A stretch of DNA of 64,000 nt from Flavobacterium arcticum. GTDB taxonomy: Bacteria; Bacteroidota; Bacteroidia; Flavobacteriales; Flavobacteriaceae. Below, piece after piece: positions 8,847 through 17,593 of this stretch. Position numbers and translations under genes: made by a program. The DNA is taken from assembly GCF_003344925.1 (NCBI RefSeq), contig NZ_CP031188.1:928501-992500 (forward strand), read 5' to 3'. Under the pieces are notes generated by a model. It was not told the DNA's origin, searched no databases, and saw only the letters and a list, made by a program, of their open reading frames with translations. Every line of letters begins with the position of its first letter. Positions within the stretch are counted from its first letter, which is position 1.

Positions 8847-9323
8847 TTATAGTTCCTTCAGTTTATTGTAAAGTTCTATTTCAGCTCCTTGGCTGTATCC
8901 ATTGTGTACATATACAACCTTTTTATTTTTTACTACTACAGTATAAGGTGGATTTGCAATGGCAAGTGCTCTTTTTAGATCTTGATTTGTATCTAACAAA
9001 ACAGTATAGTCCCAGTTCTTACCATTAAGTAATGGTTTAACTCTTTTTTGTGTACGTGTATCATCTATAGATACCGCAATCACTTCCATATTAAGTTCTT
9101 TAGACCACTCAGTATAATGCTCTTTTATAGCATCAAGCTCACTTATACAAGGTGCACACCAAGTTGCCCAAAATGTAAATACATAAAGTTTATCTTTTTC
9201 GCTAAAATCGTTTTTAACATTATATCTTTTATTATTAACCGACTTAAGGGTTACACTAGGCATTGCTTTTTGTGCATTGGCAGAAAAGGTAACGAGCAAA
9301 AATAGTATGAGTAAATTTTTCAT
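8847..9323 (-). CDS. TlpA/ResA-family thiol-disulfide oxidoreductase
   Basis: The 158-residue protein has a signal peptide (1-17, ending SANA-Q) and a thioredoxin fold with the catalytic motif WCAPC (Cys56, Cys59) after FTFWAT. The later 'NPPYTVVVKNKKVVYVHNG' segment contains the cis-Pro loop. It is exported to the periplasm and would exchange thiols and disulfides on envelope proteins. It is the first gene of a two-gene operon with the barrel protein immediately downstream. A long AT-rich region upstream separates it from a divergent gene that also encodes a thioredoxin-fold protein. Confidence 0.92.
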   Translation of the reverse strand: MKNLLILFLLVTFSANAQKAMPSVTLKSVNNKRYNVKNDFSEKDKLYVFTFWATWCAPCISELDAIKEHYTEWSKELNMEVIAVSIDDTRTQKRVKPLLNGKNWDYTVLLDTNQDLKRALAIANPPYTVVVKNKKVVYVHNGYSQGAEIELYNKLKEL

Positions 9324-9739
9324 GTTATAAAATAATATTAATACATTATGTGTTGTTTGAGTCGCAATATTAAAAATTTTTTTGACAGTCTATTACTTTT
9401 TTTCAATAAAAAACATAAAATAGTTAGTTATAAACTCTATCTACCATAGAAATAAACCGCAAAAGCATTAATAGCTAAAATGTTAATTAAAAAAAAGTTT
9501 TTTAACAAAACACAAAACACCTAAAAGCCTACTATTCCTATAGAGAAACCTTAAAAAATATCATTGATATATAAAAAATGTTAATTAATTTTTTTTTCTA
9601 TATGTTTTTTTGATAGTAACTTTTTTTTACATATTTTCGGATAATATTTTACTTTTCATTATTTATTTGTTAAAAAATAAACAAATAGAAAGGTATTCGT
9701 TACATAAAAAACAAAACTAAATTTCTCAAAGGAAAGACC
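9324..9739. other. 416-base AT-rich divergent intergenic region
   Basis: This stretch lies between the divergent TlpA operon and the secreted thioredoxin-fold gene. It is dominated by A and T runs (for example around 9485-9510 and 9585-9630) and must carry both promoters. I see no open frame with coding character, no RNA gene and no clear TTTG-N19-TAnnTTTG pair. Confidence 0.5.
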
Positions 9740-11197
9740 ATGAAAAAAACACTACTATTAGGAATGCTTGCCCTTGCAGGTTTTTCTGCTAACGCTCAGT
9801 TAGCTTCGGGTTCTCAAGCTCCCGATTTTACAGCAACAGACATTAATGGTGTAGAACATCATTTACAAACTTATCTTGACCAAGGTAAAACTGTAGTATT
9901 AGACGTATCTGCTACATGGTGTGGGCCATGTTGGAGTTTTCACTCTGCACACATTCTCGAAGAGTTATACAAATCTCACGGTCCAGAAGGATCAGACGAA
10001 GTAGTTATCCTTTTTATAGAGGGTGATGGCTCAACATCTATATCTGACCTTAATGGTGAAACAGCTCAAACTCAAGGAGACTGGGTTACAGGAACAAAAT
10101 ATCCTATTATAGATAGTGCTGCTATAGCAAACTTATATGACATTGCTTACTTCCCTACTCTATATAGAATATGCCCTGACGGATTGGTGTATGAAATGAA
10201 TCAGGCTAACCCACTACCATTTTTAGAAGGAGTTAGTAACTGCGGTAGTATTGATGGTGCAGAAAATCATGCCGAAGTAGAAAAAACATCTGTTTCACTT
10301 TGTGAAGCTACAGGAGCTACAAACTTTGATGTTGAAATAAAAAATTATGGTGGAAACAATTTAACAAGTGCGGAACTTTCTCTTAAAGAAGATGGTACTG
10401 TGATTGCTACACAAACATATAGTGGAGATCTTTCTCTTTATACTTCAGGGACTGTTAGTTTCGAAGGTGTAGAATTTGACACATCAAAAGATCACACAAT
10501 AGAATTTACTCAAATTAACGGAAGTGAGCCTTTTAACAGTGTCCTTGAATCTAACACTGTAGATGTTAGCGTTGCAGGTCAGGCAGAAAACAACTTCTTA
10601 GTTGTACTTGTACACACAGACAACTACCCTGGTGAAATAAGCTGGGATATTAAAGACAGTAATGGAAATGTAGTTGCTAACGGCGGTCCTTATCAAGCAG
10701 GTACTGGTACTGCTGGAGCAGGTGGACCTGATGCTAATACTACCAAAATGCATTTTGTAGAAATACCTGAAGGTACTTCAGATTGTTTTGATGTTAACAT
10801 GTATGATGCATATGGCGACGGATGGAGTCTTGGTAACACATGGCATGGTATGGAGGTTTACTCTAATGATACAGCTGTATTTGCTTATGGACCTGGAAAC
10901 TTTGGAACTGAATTAACAAGAGCATCTGCTTTCAAAACAAATGGTGTTTTAGCTTCTGAAACTATCGAAACTTCAACTTTTGCAGTGTATCCAAACCCTT
11001 CAAACGGTGTGTTTAACTTTGCAACTCAAGAAGCAGTAGCTGTAACAGTTATGGACTTAACAGGTAAAGTAGTATTTACTGCTAAAGAAATTAACAATGG
11101 CGACACTATGAACCTTAGTAACCTACAAAAAGGTATGTATCTTGCTAAAATAGTTGGTGCTACAGGAGAAAGAACTGAGAAATTGGTTATCAAATAA
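9740..11197 (+). CDS. T9SS-secreted protein with N-terminal thioredoxin-like domain
   Basis: The 485-residue protein starts with a signal peptide (1-19, SANA-Q) and a TlpA/AhpC-type thioredoxin domain (about 21-165) with the catalytic WCGPCW motif (Cys61, Cys64). A middle region carries beta-sandwich segments, including YPGEISWDIKDSNGN and DAYGDGWSLG, seen in many large secreted Bacteroidota proteins. The C-terminus (about 410-485) is a T9SS type A sorting domain: YPNPSNGVFN, VMDLTGKVV, LSNLQKGMYLAKI and final KLVIK. It should therefore cross the outer membrane through the type IX system and act outside the cell. A redox enzyme exported by T9SS is uncommon. A strong terminator follows. Confidence 0.9.
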   Translation: MKKTLLLGMLALAGFSANAQLASGSQAPDFTATDINGVEHHLQTYLDQGKTVVLDVSATWCGPCWSFHSAHILEELYKSHGPEGSDEVVILFIEGDGSTSISDLNGETAQTQGDWVTGTKYPIIDSAAIANLYDIAYFPTLYRICPDGLVYEMNQANPLPFLEGVSNCGSIDGAENHAEVEKTSVSLCEATGATNFDVEIKNYGGNNLTSAELSLKEDGTVIATQTYSGDLSLYTSGTVSFEGVEFDTSKDHTIEFTQINGSEPFNSVLESNTVDVSVAGQAENNFLVVLVHTDNYPGEISWDIKDSNGNVVANGGPYQAGTGTAGAGGPDANTTKMHFVEIPEGTSDCFDVNMYDAYGDGWSLGNTWHGMEVYSNDTAVFAYGPGNFGTELTRASAFKTNGVLASETIETSTFAVYPNPSNGVFNFATQEAVAVTVMDLTGKVVFTAKEINNGDTMNLSNLQKGMYLAKIVGATGERTEKLVIK

Positions 11198-11233
11198 AAA
11201 TTAAAAGCTATTTTTACAATACTTTAATAGAAA

Positions 11234-11271
11234 GCTATCGAGAACATTTATTTGTTCTCGATAGCCTTTTT
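11234..11271 (+). terminator. Intrinsic terminator
   Basis: A perfect 13-base stem (11234-11246 / 11253-11265) with a 6-base loop precedes a T run, 37 bases after the T9SS thioredoxin gene. Confidence 0.9.
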
Positions 11272-11306
11272 ACTTAAATACTATAAACGAATTAAAAAAA
11301 AGAATT

Positions 11307-12044
11307 ATGAAAAAAATTATACTTATTGCAGGATTATTACTTTGCGGAATAGCACAAGCACAAATCACAGTAACTGGTAATGGGGAAGCTATTACCGAAG
11401 GACAAACTTTTACATTTAATACATTAGATGCAGAGACAGCTACATTAGATTTACACTTCACAAATACATCTACTGAAAGTGTAAATATAAAAATGAAAGT
11501 TCTATCAATAAGCAATAACACCGCAGGTACAAGTCTACAATTTTGCATTGATCCGCAATGTTTTTTTAGCATTAGCGAAGGCTCTACAGTACCATCTAAC
11601 CCTCAAAGCGGACTAACTCTTGAAGCTGGAGCTTCTTCTACAGGAGATAATCATTTTTGGAGTAGTTATACTGGTGATAACGAAAGTATGTCTGTAAGCT
11701 ATACATTAGCCATAATAACAGTAGATGGTAGTGGTAATGAATTAAACCAGCTTATTTCTTTTAATTATGTATATAGTTCTACCGCAAACATTAATGACTT
11801 TGAAGCTTTACAAAATGCAGGCATTTCATTAGAAAGTACTATTATAAAAAATAATATGGAAATCAATGCACAACAAAACGCTAGTTTAGAACTATACAAC
11901 ATGAACGGGCAATTAATAAAATCTGTAACTATTAGTACAGGAAATCAATCAATAGATCTTTCGTCACTTTCTAGCGCAATTTACATTGCACGATTTGCTA
12001 CAGAGGATAATAAAACATCTCAAATTAGAGTTGTTAAGCAATAA
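11307..12044 (+). CDS. Small T9SS-secreted protein, function unknown
   Basis: The 245-residue protein has a signal peptide (1-18, ending AQA-Q), a beta-rich middle region of about 140 residues and a C-terminal type A sorting domain (NASLELYNMNGQLIKSV, IDLSSLSSAIYIARF, final RVVKQ). Two cysteines near 72-77 (FCIDPQCFF) could form a disulfide. The middle part belongs to no family I recognise. It is flanked by two thioredoxin-fold genes on the same strand and could be a substrate of one of them; that is speculative. Confidence 0.82.
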   Translation: MKKIILIAGLLLCGIAQAQITVTGNGEAITEGQTFTFNTLDAETATLDLHFTNTSTESVNIKMKVLSISNNTAGTSLQFCIDPQCFFSISEGSTVPSNPQSGLTLEAGASSTGDNHFWSSYTGDNESMSVSYTLAIITVDGSGNELNQLISFNYVYSSTANINDFEALQNAGISLESTIIKNNMEINAQQNASLELYNMNGQLIKSVTISTGNQSIDLSSLSSAIYIARFATEDNKTSQIRVVKQ

Positions 12045-12091
12045 AACCATCATATTAATCACTTATATATTTTGGGGTAAAAAATGAAATT

Positions 12092-13147
12092 ATGAAAAAG
12101 AGCTTATTCCTATTCTTTGCTTTAGCATCTATATTACTATCCTCATGTTCTTCGGACTATGAGATACTTAAGTCAGCTGACTCTATAATACTAACAGCTG
12201 ATAGCTCTATTAAAATTATAGATGAATCTATTGTCTTTACAGTAAAAGATAATGATGGCAATGATCTTACAGAAGATGCAACTATTTATATAGACGGAAA
12301 CACCTTAGAAGGCAATACGTTTACTTCTTCGACAGTAGGTCAATTTACAGTTACTGCCAAATATTTTGGTGCAGAGTCTGAAGAGCTACCTATACGTTTT
12401 CATGATGGCTCAGAAGTTAACTTTAATAAACGTGTACTTATTGAAGACTATACAGGTACTTGGTGTGGTTACTGCCCAAGAGTAGCATTTGGTATAGAAC
12501 AAGTTAAAACTCAATCAGATAATGTAGTAGCTGTAGCAATACACAGGGCTAGTTTGAACCCGAACGATCCTAGCTATGACCCTTATACGTTTGACTCTAC
12601 CGAATTGGAAAACTTTATAAACATACCTGGCTACCCTAAAGGCTTAATAAATAGATTAACGCAATGGAACTATCCTGAGCCGAACAATCTTAACCAAGTT
12701 ATTGCATTAACTCAAGGTGATAACCCGAAACTGGGACTTGCAATGAAATCATCTCAAGATGGTAATAATCTAGCTATAGATGTTAAAGTCATGTTTGGTA
12801 AAGATTTTAACAACAACATGAAGATGGTTGTTTACATTCTTGAAGATGGTTTAATACACGAGCAGCATAACTATACCACCTATTATGATGGTATTGATGT
12901 TCTTGAAGGTTTTGAACATAATCATGTATTAAGAGCATGTATTACACCTCTTATGGGAGAAGATATACCTAGTAATCAAACCACCATACTTAATACTTAC
13001 ACAAGAACATTTAATGTTACAGTACCCGAAACTGTTGAAAATGCCAGCAAACTTGAATTTGTTGCATTTGTAACAGATGCAGATGGCAATGTACTTAATG
13101 TAAGGAGTTCTCACCCAGGTGATGAACAAGAATTTGAAATTTTATAG
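12092..13147 (+). CDS. Omp28-related lipoprotein with thioredoxin-like domain
   Basis: The 351-residue protein has a lipoprotein signal (LLSSC, acylated Cys19) followed by SSDYE. Residues 30-105 form a small Ig-like domain. From about 112 comes a thioredoxin-like fold with TGTWCGYCPR (Cys125, Cys128), the hallmark of the Omp28 family, and a long C-terminal beta region. The spacing and acidic residues after Cys19 are compatible with outer-membrane or surface anchoring. An ATG at 12084 hits a stop after three codons, so 12092 is the start. A bidirectional terminator follows. Confidence 0.88.
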   Translation: MKKSLFLFFALASILLSSCSSDYEILKSADSIILTADSSIKIIDESIVFTVKDNDGNDLTEDATIYIDGNTLEGNTFTSSTVGQFTVTAKYFGAESEELPIRFHDGSEVNFNKRVLIEDYTGTWCGYCPRVAFGIEQVKTQSDNVVAVAIHRASLNPNDPSYDPYTFDSTELENFINIPGYPKGLINRLTQWNYPEPNNLNQVIALTQGDNPKLGLAMKSSQDGNNLAIDVKVMFGKDFNNNMKMVVYILEDGLIHEQHNYTTYYDGIDVLEGFEHNHVLRACITPLMGEDIPSNQTTILNTYTRTFNVTVPETVENASKLEFVAFVTDADGNVLNVRSSHPGDEQEFEIL

Positions 13148-13163
13148 AACAAAATATTGCATT

Positions 13164-13205
13164 AAAATAAATAACGGCTACCAAATGGTAGCCGTTATTT
13201 ATTTT
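13164..13205. terminator. Strong terminator hairpin (bidirectional shape)
   Basis: A perfect 20-base stem (13164-13183 / 13186-13205) with a 2-base nominal loop has A-rich and T-rich outer ends. The core resembles the hairpin at 57933-57958 (both contain GGCTACCA/TGGTAGCC). Confidence 0.88.
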
Positions 13206-13219
13206 AATATATTTATATT

Positions 13220-13423
13220 ATGAGATATGTAATCGCTTTTTTCTTTCCTTGGCTTTCTTTATTCTTGCAAGGAAAAATAATTTCTGGTTTGCTTTGTTTA
13301 ATACTTCAATTAACCATTATTGGTTGGATACCCGCTTTTATATGGGCAGTAGCATCATTAAACCGAATGTATGCTGATAGAAGAAATAAAGCTGTTATTA
13401 AAGCTATAAAAAAAAGCAGATAA
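13220..13423 (+). CDS. YqaE/Pmp3-family small membrane protein
   Basis: The 67-residue protein has two hydrophobic helices (about 1-28 and 30-48) with a short turn containing GK, and a basic tail RRNKAVIKAIKKSR. The pattern FFFPWLSLFLQGKI...LTIIGWIPAFIWAV matches the Pmp3/YqaE stress-associated proteins, which affect membrane potential in other organisms. It starts 14 bases past a terminator, so it needs its own promoter, which must lie inside or close to the hairpin. Confidence 0.78.
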   Translation: MRYVIAFFFPWLSLFLQGKIISGLLCLILQLTIIGWIPAFIWAVASLNRMYADRRNKAVIKAIKKSR

Positions 13424-13438
13424 ACTTTAAACAACGTC

Positions 13439-13825
13439 ATGAATTTCAGAGTCGCTAGGCACACAAACAATCTTGATAAAATAATAGCATTCTATACTAA
13501 TATTTTAGATTTAGAAATTCTTGGCTCTTTTAACAACCATGATAATTATGATGGTGTTTTTATAGGACTGAAAGATATGAGCTGGCATTTAGAGTTCACA
13601 AAATCAGATGAAATTGTAAATCATAAATTTAATGATGACGATATTTTAGTTTTTTACCCTGAAACAGATATTTCATACAGTATGATAATAGAAAACATCA
13701 ACATATATCAAATTAAAAAATTAAACCCCAAAAACCCCTATTGGAACTTAAATGGTATTTTAATTCAGGATCCAGACGGGTTTAACATAATAATAAGCAA
13801 CCTAAAAGCACAAAAAAACCTGTAA
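13439..13825 (+). CDS. VOC (glyoxalase/bleomycin-resistance fold) family protein
   Basis: The 128-residue protein begins RVARHTNNLDKIIAFYTNILDLEILGSF, the first beta-alpha-beta unit of the VOC fold, and ends with YWNLNGILIQDPDGFNIIIS, the classic last strand (DPDG-x-xI). His8 and a Glu near 54 are candidate metal ligands. The substrate is unknown; family members include glyoxalases, dioxygenases and binding proteins. It follows the YqaE-type gene by 15 bases and ends inside a terminator. Confidence 0.85.
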   Translation: MNFRVARHTNNLDKIIAFYTNILDLEILGSFNNHDNYDGVFIGLKDMSWHLEFTKSDEIVNHKFNDDDILVFYPETDISYSMIIENINIYQIKKLNPKNPYWNLNGILIQDPDGFNIIISNLKAQKNL

Positions 13826-13844
13826 ATAAATCACAGGTTTTCTT
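13816..13844 (+). terminator. Terminator overlapping the VOC stop codon
   Basis: AAACCTGT (13816-13823) pairs with ACAGGTTT (13833-13840), followed by TCTTT. The VOC stop codon lies at the end of the left arm. Confidence 0.65.
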
Positions 13845-13847
13845 TAG

Positions 13848-13935
13848 CAGAGAGGAAGGGATTCGAACCCTCGATGCCCTTTTGGAGCATACACACTTTC
13901 CAGGCGTGCGCCTTCGACCACTCGGCCACCTCTCT
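13848..13935 (-). tRNA. tRNA-Ser (GGA)
   Basis: The 88-base gene folds with acceptor AGAGAGG / CCTCTCT, discriminator G, T loop TTCGAAT, the long variable arm expected of a serine tRNA, and anticodon GGA in the loop CTGGAAA. CCA is not encoded. Confidence 0.95.
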
Positions 13936-13987
13936 AAGTTTATCGCGGCTGCAAAAATAGAATATTAAAACGGATATTAAAAAATTA

Positions 13988-15016
13988 TTAAGACAATTCG
14001 CCACATAGCGAAGTTTCGAAAAGCTCTTTAAATTCTTGAGCTGGTACGTCTTGCCCCAACAGATACATTAGCTTAGTTATAGCCGCTTCGGTAGTGATAT
14101 CTTTACCCGATATCACTCCTATCTCTTTTAATAAAGTACTTGTTTCATAATGCCCCATATTAACACTACCTCCTGAGCATTGAGTTACATTCACTATATG
14201 TATTCCTTGTTCTATCGCTTTTTGTAATGTCGATACAAAATAAGCATCGGTAGGTGCATTACCCGCCCCATAAGTCTCAAGTATTACTCCTTTAAGCCTT
14301 GGCGCACCAAGTATAGCTTTTAATACCTGCACATTAATACCCGGGAAAACCTTAATAATAACAACATTAGTATCAAAATCTTTTATTACTAATAATTCTT
14401 TATCTTCTTGCTTTTGCAATAGCACATTCTTATTTACACGAAGATGTACCCCTGACTCTGCTAGTTCAGGATAATTAGGGGATATAAAAGCATTAAAATG
14501 TTCGGCACTTATTTTTACGGTGCGATTACCTCTATACAACTTATATTCAAAATAAAGACACACCTCTTGTATAACAGCCTCATCATTATCTCTAAGCGAA
14601 GCCACTTGTATTGCTGTAATAAGATTCTCTTTAGCATCGGTACGCAAATCTCCTATTGGCAACTGAGACCCTGTAAAAACAATAGGTTTATTAAGATTTT
14701 GTAGCATAAAGCTCAATGCTGATGCCGAGTATGACATAGTATCTGAGCCGTGTAAAATTACAAAACCATCAAAATTATTATAATTCTGCTCTATTACTGT
14801 GGCTATTTTAGCCCATTGAAGTGGGGTTATATTGGATGAGTCGATAGGTGTTTCAAACGACATCGTTTCTATAACGCAATCAAGCTGTTTTAGTTCAGGG
14901 ATATTTTGTAGCAATTTGTCAAAATTGAACACTTTTAATGCCCCCGAATCAAAGTCTTTAACCATACCAATAGTACCACCGGTATATAATAATAAAATAT
15001 TGGGTTTAGACTTCAT
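13988..15016 (-). CDS. ansA: Type I (cytoplasmic) L-asparaginase
   Basis: The 342-residue enzyme hydrolyses asparagine to aspartate and ammonia. Both active-site signatures are present: YTGGTIGM (nucleophile region, 11-18) and HGSDTM (89-94). There is no signal peptide, consistent with the cytoplasmic, lower-affinity type I enzyme. It is the last gene of a minus-strand operon, and its start overlaps the end of the acyltransferase gene by 11 bases, suggesting coupled translation. No terminator as strong as others in this window is evident before the tRNA-Ser gene. Confidence 0.93.
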   Translation of the reverse strand: MKSKPNILLLYTGGTIGMVKDFDSGALKVFNFDKLLQNIPELKQLDCVIETMSFETPIDSSNITPLQWAKIATVIEQNYNNFDGFVILHGSDTMSYSASALSFMLQNLNKPIVFTGSQLPIGDLRTDAKENLITAIQVASLRDNDEAVIQEVCLYFEYKLYRGNRTVKISAEHFNAFISPNYPELAESGVHLRVNKNVLLQKQEDKELLVIKDFDTNVVIIKVFPGINVQVLKAILGAPRLKGVILETYGAGNAPTDAYFVSTLQKAIEQGIHIVNVTQCSGGSVNMGHYETSTLLKEIGVISGKDITTEAAITKLMYLLGQDVPAQEFKELFETSLCGELS

Positions 15017-16142
15017 TCTTGTATTTCATTTTGTTCACTACAGGATTAGCATACATTGCTAAAAAACCGTCGTATAACGTTTTATTATCTACATCTATAC
15101 GCATTTCCAGTCTTCGCTCAAAAAGCTGCTTCTCTTTTTCGGTATATTTTGCACTAAAACAATCTGTTTTATTCAATAAATCATATGCAATATAATTGGT
15201 AGACCAAAGCTTATAAGTACTCAATATTGCATCATCTAACACTTGTGCAACAGCTTGTATTTGTCTGTTTTGATTATCAAATTCAGCACTAATTTTATCT
15301 AACTCATTATCTAGCACATCACAAACATGAATATGAATCCGTTTCTTCTGCCCCATTATACCGCTAAGTAGTGTATTAAAATCTTCATTTTTCTCCTTAA
15401 CATATACTTCATCGTTAGCCTGCGCCATTAGCATAGGCATTTTTAAAGCATCTGTGGGGTCGTACTCGTAAGATATAGAAACAGGTACAATTTTAATCGA
15501 CTTAAAATACTCCATCAAACTATCTCCCTCTGCACCCATGGCAAGCATTTTCAATACTCCTTGATGGGTTGCATCATTACCATCTTTAGTACGTCCTTCA
15601 CGCTGTGCTATCCATACTGAACGATTTTCGCGGAGTAATAACTGACATACATATTCTGACATTAAGCGCGAACTCTGTAGCAACTCCCTTGGCGGTAGTG
15701 CTCTTTGTACTAAAAAATTACGATTAAGTCTTGAAAGAGTATGTAAAAAAGGTTTCTGAACTAAATTATCGCCTATAGCAGATGCCGTCATTATTTGTCC
15801 ATGATCGTACAACGAAACATTTAATAATGAAGTATCGAGTATAATATCTCTATGATTAGAAATAAAAAGGTAAGGTGTATGCTTATCAAGCTTTTCAAAA
15901 CCAGATGTAGTAAGCCCTTCTGAACTTTTTTGCAGTACTTTTTGCACCGCAGGATATATAAAGTTAACTTGAAAATCGCGCTTAGAGTGTGTTTTTTGCA
16001 ACTGCCTTTCCCACACCTTTTGGTCAACATCAGGAAATGCAAAACTCATAAGCGCTTTCATCATAGGATGATGTATAACACCACATATAGCCTCATTTAC
16101 TTCACTGTCATAAAAAGGCCGGATATGTTCAAATTTTGACAT
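15006..16142 (-). CDS. PlsC/PlsB-type glycerolipid acyltransferase
   Basis: The protein is 378 residues from the chosen start (MSKFEHIRPFY); an earlier ATG at 16181 adds 13 poorly conserved residues. The core contains FISNHRDIILDTSLL, the catalytic His-Asp block, and WIAQREGRTKDG, the acceptor-phosphate-binding block equivalent to EGxRSR. The spacing of the His and the later Asp is HX5D here rather than the usual HX4D, although the Asp two residues after His (HRD) may be the functional partner. It would acylate (lyso)phosphatidic acid or glycerol-3-phosphate at the inner membrane. It lies between tatD and ansA in one operon. Confidence 0.82.
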   Translation of the reverse strand: MSKFEHIRPFYDSEVNEAICGVIHHPMMKALMSFAFPDVDQKVWERQLQKTHSKRDFQVNFIYPAVQKVLQKSSEGLTTSGFEKLDKHTPYLFISNHRDIILDTSLLNVSLYDHGQIMTASAIGDNLVQKPFLHTLSRLNRNFLVQRALPPRELLQSSRLMSEYVCQLLLRENRSVWIAQREGRTKDGNDATHQGVLKMLAMGAEGDSLMEYFKSIKIVPVSISYEYDPTDALKMPMLMAQANDEVYVKEKNEDFNTLLSGIMGQKKRIHIHVCDVLDNELDKISAEFDNQNRQIQAVAQVLDDAILSTYKLWSTNYIAYDLLNKTDCFSAKYTEKEKQLFERRLEMRIDVDNKTLYDGFLAMYANPVVNKMKYKNEV

Positions 16143-16211
16143 GCACTTCTTTATGTTAAAAACAATCTTACAAATGAACAAAAATTTTATGAATTTAAGC
16201 CGTCTTCTTTG

Positions 16212-16979
16212 TTAAAAACCAAAAATTGATTTAGAATTCTCAGTAGTTATAGTAGCAATATCTGCTATACTCATACCATATATCCCAGCAAGTTTCTCTG
16301 CAACAAGTACAGTATAAGCACTTTCATTACGTTTACCTCTATATGGCACAGGAGCGAGGTAAGGCGAATCGGTTTCTAAAACAATATGACTAATATCTAT
16401 TTCGTTTAAAAACCGGTCTATTTTTCCGTTTTTAAAAGTACTAACACCACCAATACCCAGTTTCATTCCGTAGGATATTGCTTGTTCTGCTTGCTTAAAA
16501 TCACCTGTAAAGCAATGAAATATACCATAAAGCCCCTCTCCTTTTTCTGACCCTAACACTTCAAAGGTTTCATCAAAAGCATCTCGACAATGAATATTAA
16601 TAGGTAGCTTATATTTTTTAGCTAACTGTATCTGGTGTTTAAAAGCATGTTGTTGCTCTTTAATATAGGTTTTATCCCAGTATAGGTCAATACCTATTTC
16701 GCCTACGGCTGCAAATTTACGTTTAGCAAGTTCTGCCTCTACATGCATCAACTCTTCTTCATAGTTATCCTTTACATAGGTGGGGTGTAACCCCATCATT
16801 AAAAACACATTATCAGGATATTGTGCCTCAATCTCATACATCTGCTGAGTATAAGTAGAGTCTATAGAAGGTATAAATAATCGGGTTACACCTGCATCTA
16901 TAGCACGTTGCATCATGCTATCTCTATCCTGTTGAAATTCTTCACTGTATAAATGAGTATGTGTATCGGTAAACGTCAT
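16212..16979 (-). CDS. TatD family metal-dependent deoxyribonuclease
   Basis: The 255-residue TIM-barrel hydrolase has the metal-binding HxH motif (His7, His9 in TDTHTHLY), EIGIDLYWD near 92-101, INIHCRDAFDETF, and LETDSPYLAP near 198-207 with the last metal-ligand Asp. These are all TatD/YcfH signatures. It would act as a 3'-5' exonuclease or DNA-repair nuclease. It leads the tatD-acyltransferase-ansA operon. A TAATTTTG box (minus strand, 17006-16999) is a candidate -7 element. Confidence 0.93.
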   Translation of the reverse strand: MTFTDTHTHLYSEEFQQDRDSMMQRAIDAGVTRLFIPSIDSTYTQQMYEIEAQYPDNVFLMMGLHPTYVKDNYEEELMHVEAELAKRKFAAVGEIGIDLYWDKTYIKEQQHAFKHQIQLAKKYKLPINIHCRDAFDETFEVLGSEKGEGLYGIFHCFTGDFKQAEQAISYGMKLGIGGVSTFKNGKIDRFLNEIDISHIVLETDSPYLAPVPYRGKRNESAYTVLVAEKLAGIYGMSIADIATITTENSKSIFGF

Positions 16980-17080
16980 TACAAAATATTTTGGATTGCA
17001 AAATTACAAAGTTGCAACTGCTTATACTGCATTTATATATTATTTTAAAGTATTTTTGAGTAAGAATCAAGACCTCTTGC

Positions 17081-17518
17081 ATGGAAAACTTATATAGTAC
17101 ACTAAAAGAAAAAGGCTATAAACGCATAAAATTTAAAATATCTAAAACACAGCATTTGCTTATAACAGCCAAAATAAATGGTATAGCAGGTAATTTTATA
17201 CTAGACACAGGAGCATCTAACAGTTGTGTGGGGTTTGAAAGCATAGAACACTTTGAGCTTTTAACTAATGACTCAGATACTAAAGCTGCTGGTGCAGGCG
17301 GTACAGGTATGCTAACGCAAACCTCTTTAAAGAATACTTTAAAAATGGGCTGGTGGAAAAACAAAGATTTTGACTTAGTTATTTTTGACATGTCGCACGT
17401 AAATGAGGCATTACGCCAATATAAAGCAAAACCTGTACACGGCATTATAGGTGCAGATGTATTACTACAAGGCAAAGCTATCATAGACTATTATAATAAC
17501 TGCTTTTATTTGAAATAG
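17081..17518 (+). CDS. Retropepsin-like aspartic protease
   Basis: The 145-residue protein has the active-site motif FILDTGASNS (Asp42-Thr-Gly) in a single-lobed retropepsin fold, and the second conserved segment IIGADVLLQGKAIIDY near 124-139, as in bacterial gag-pre-like/aspartyl protease proteins. Such single-lobe enzymes must dimerise. There is no signal peptide or membrane segment, so it probably acts in the cytoplasm. It is divergent from tatD. Substrate unknown. Confidence 0.82.
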   Translation: MENLYSTLKEKGYKRIKFKISKTQHLLITAKINGIAGNFILDTGASNSCVGFESIEHFELLTNDSDTKAAGAGGTGMLTQTSLKNTLKMGWWKNKDFDLVIFDMSHVNEALRQYKAKPVHGIIGADVLLQGKAIIDYYNNCFYLK

Positions 17519-17593
17519 TTATAATATTAAAAAAACATATTTGTAGTTCTTTTTTTATAATTTAGTCGGCTAAAAACCACCAACCTTATTATT

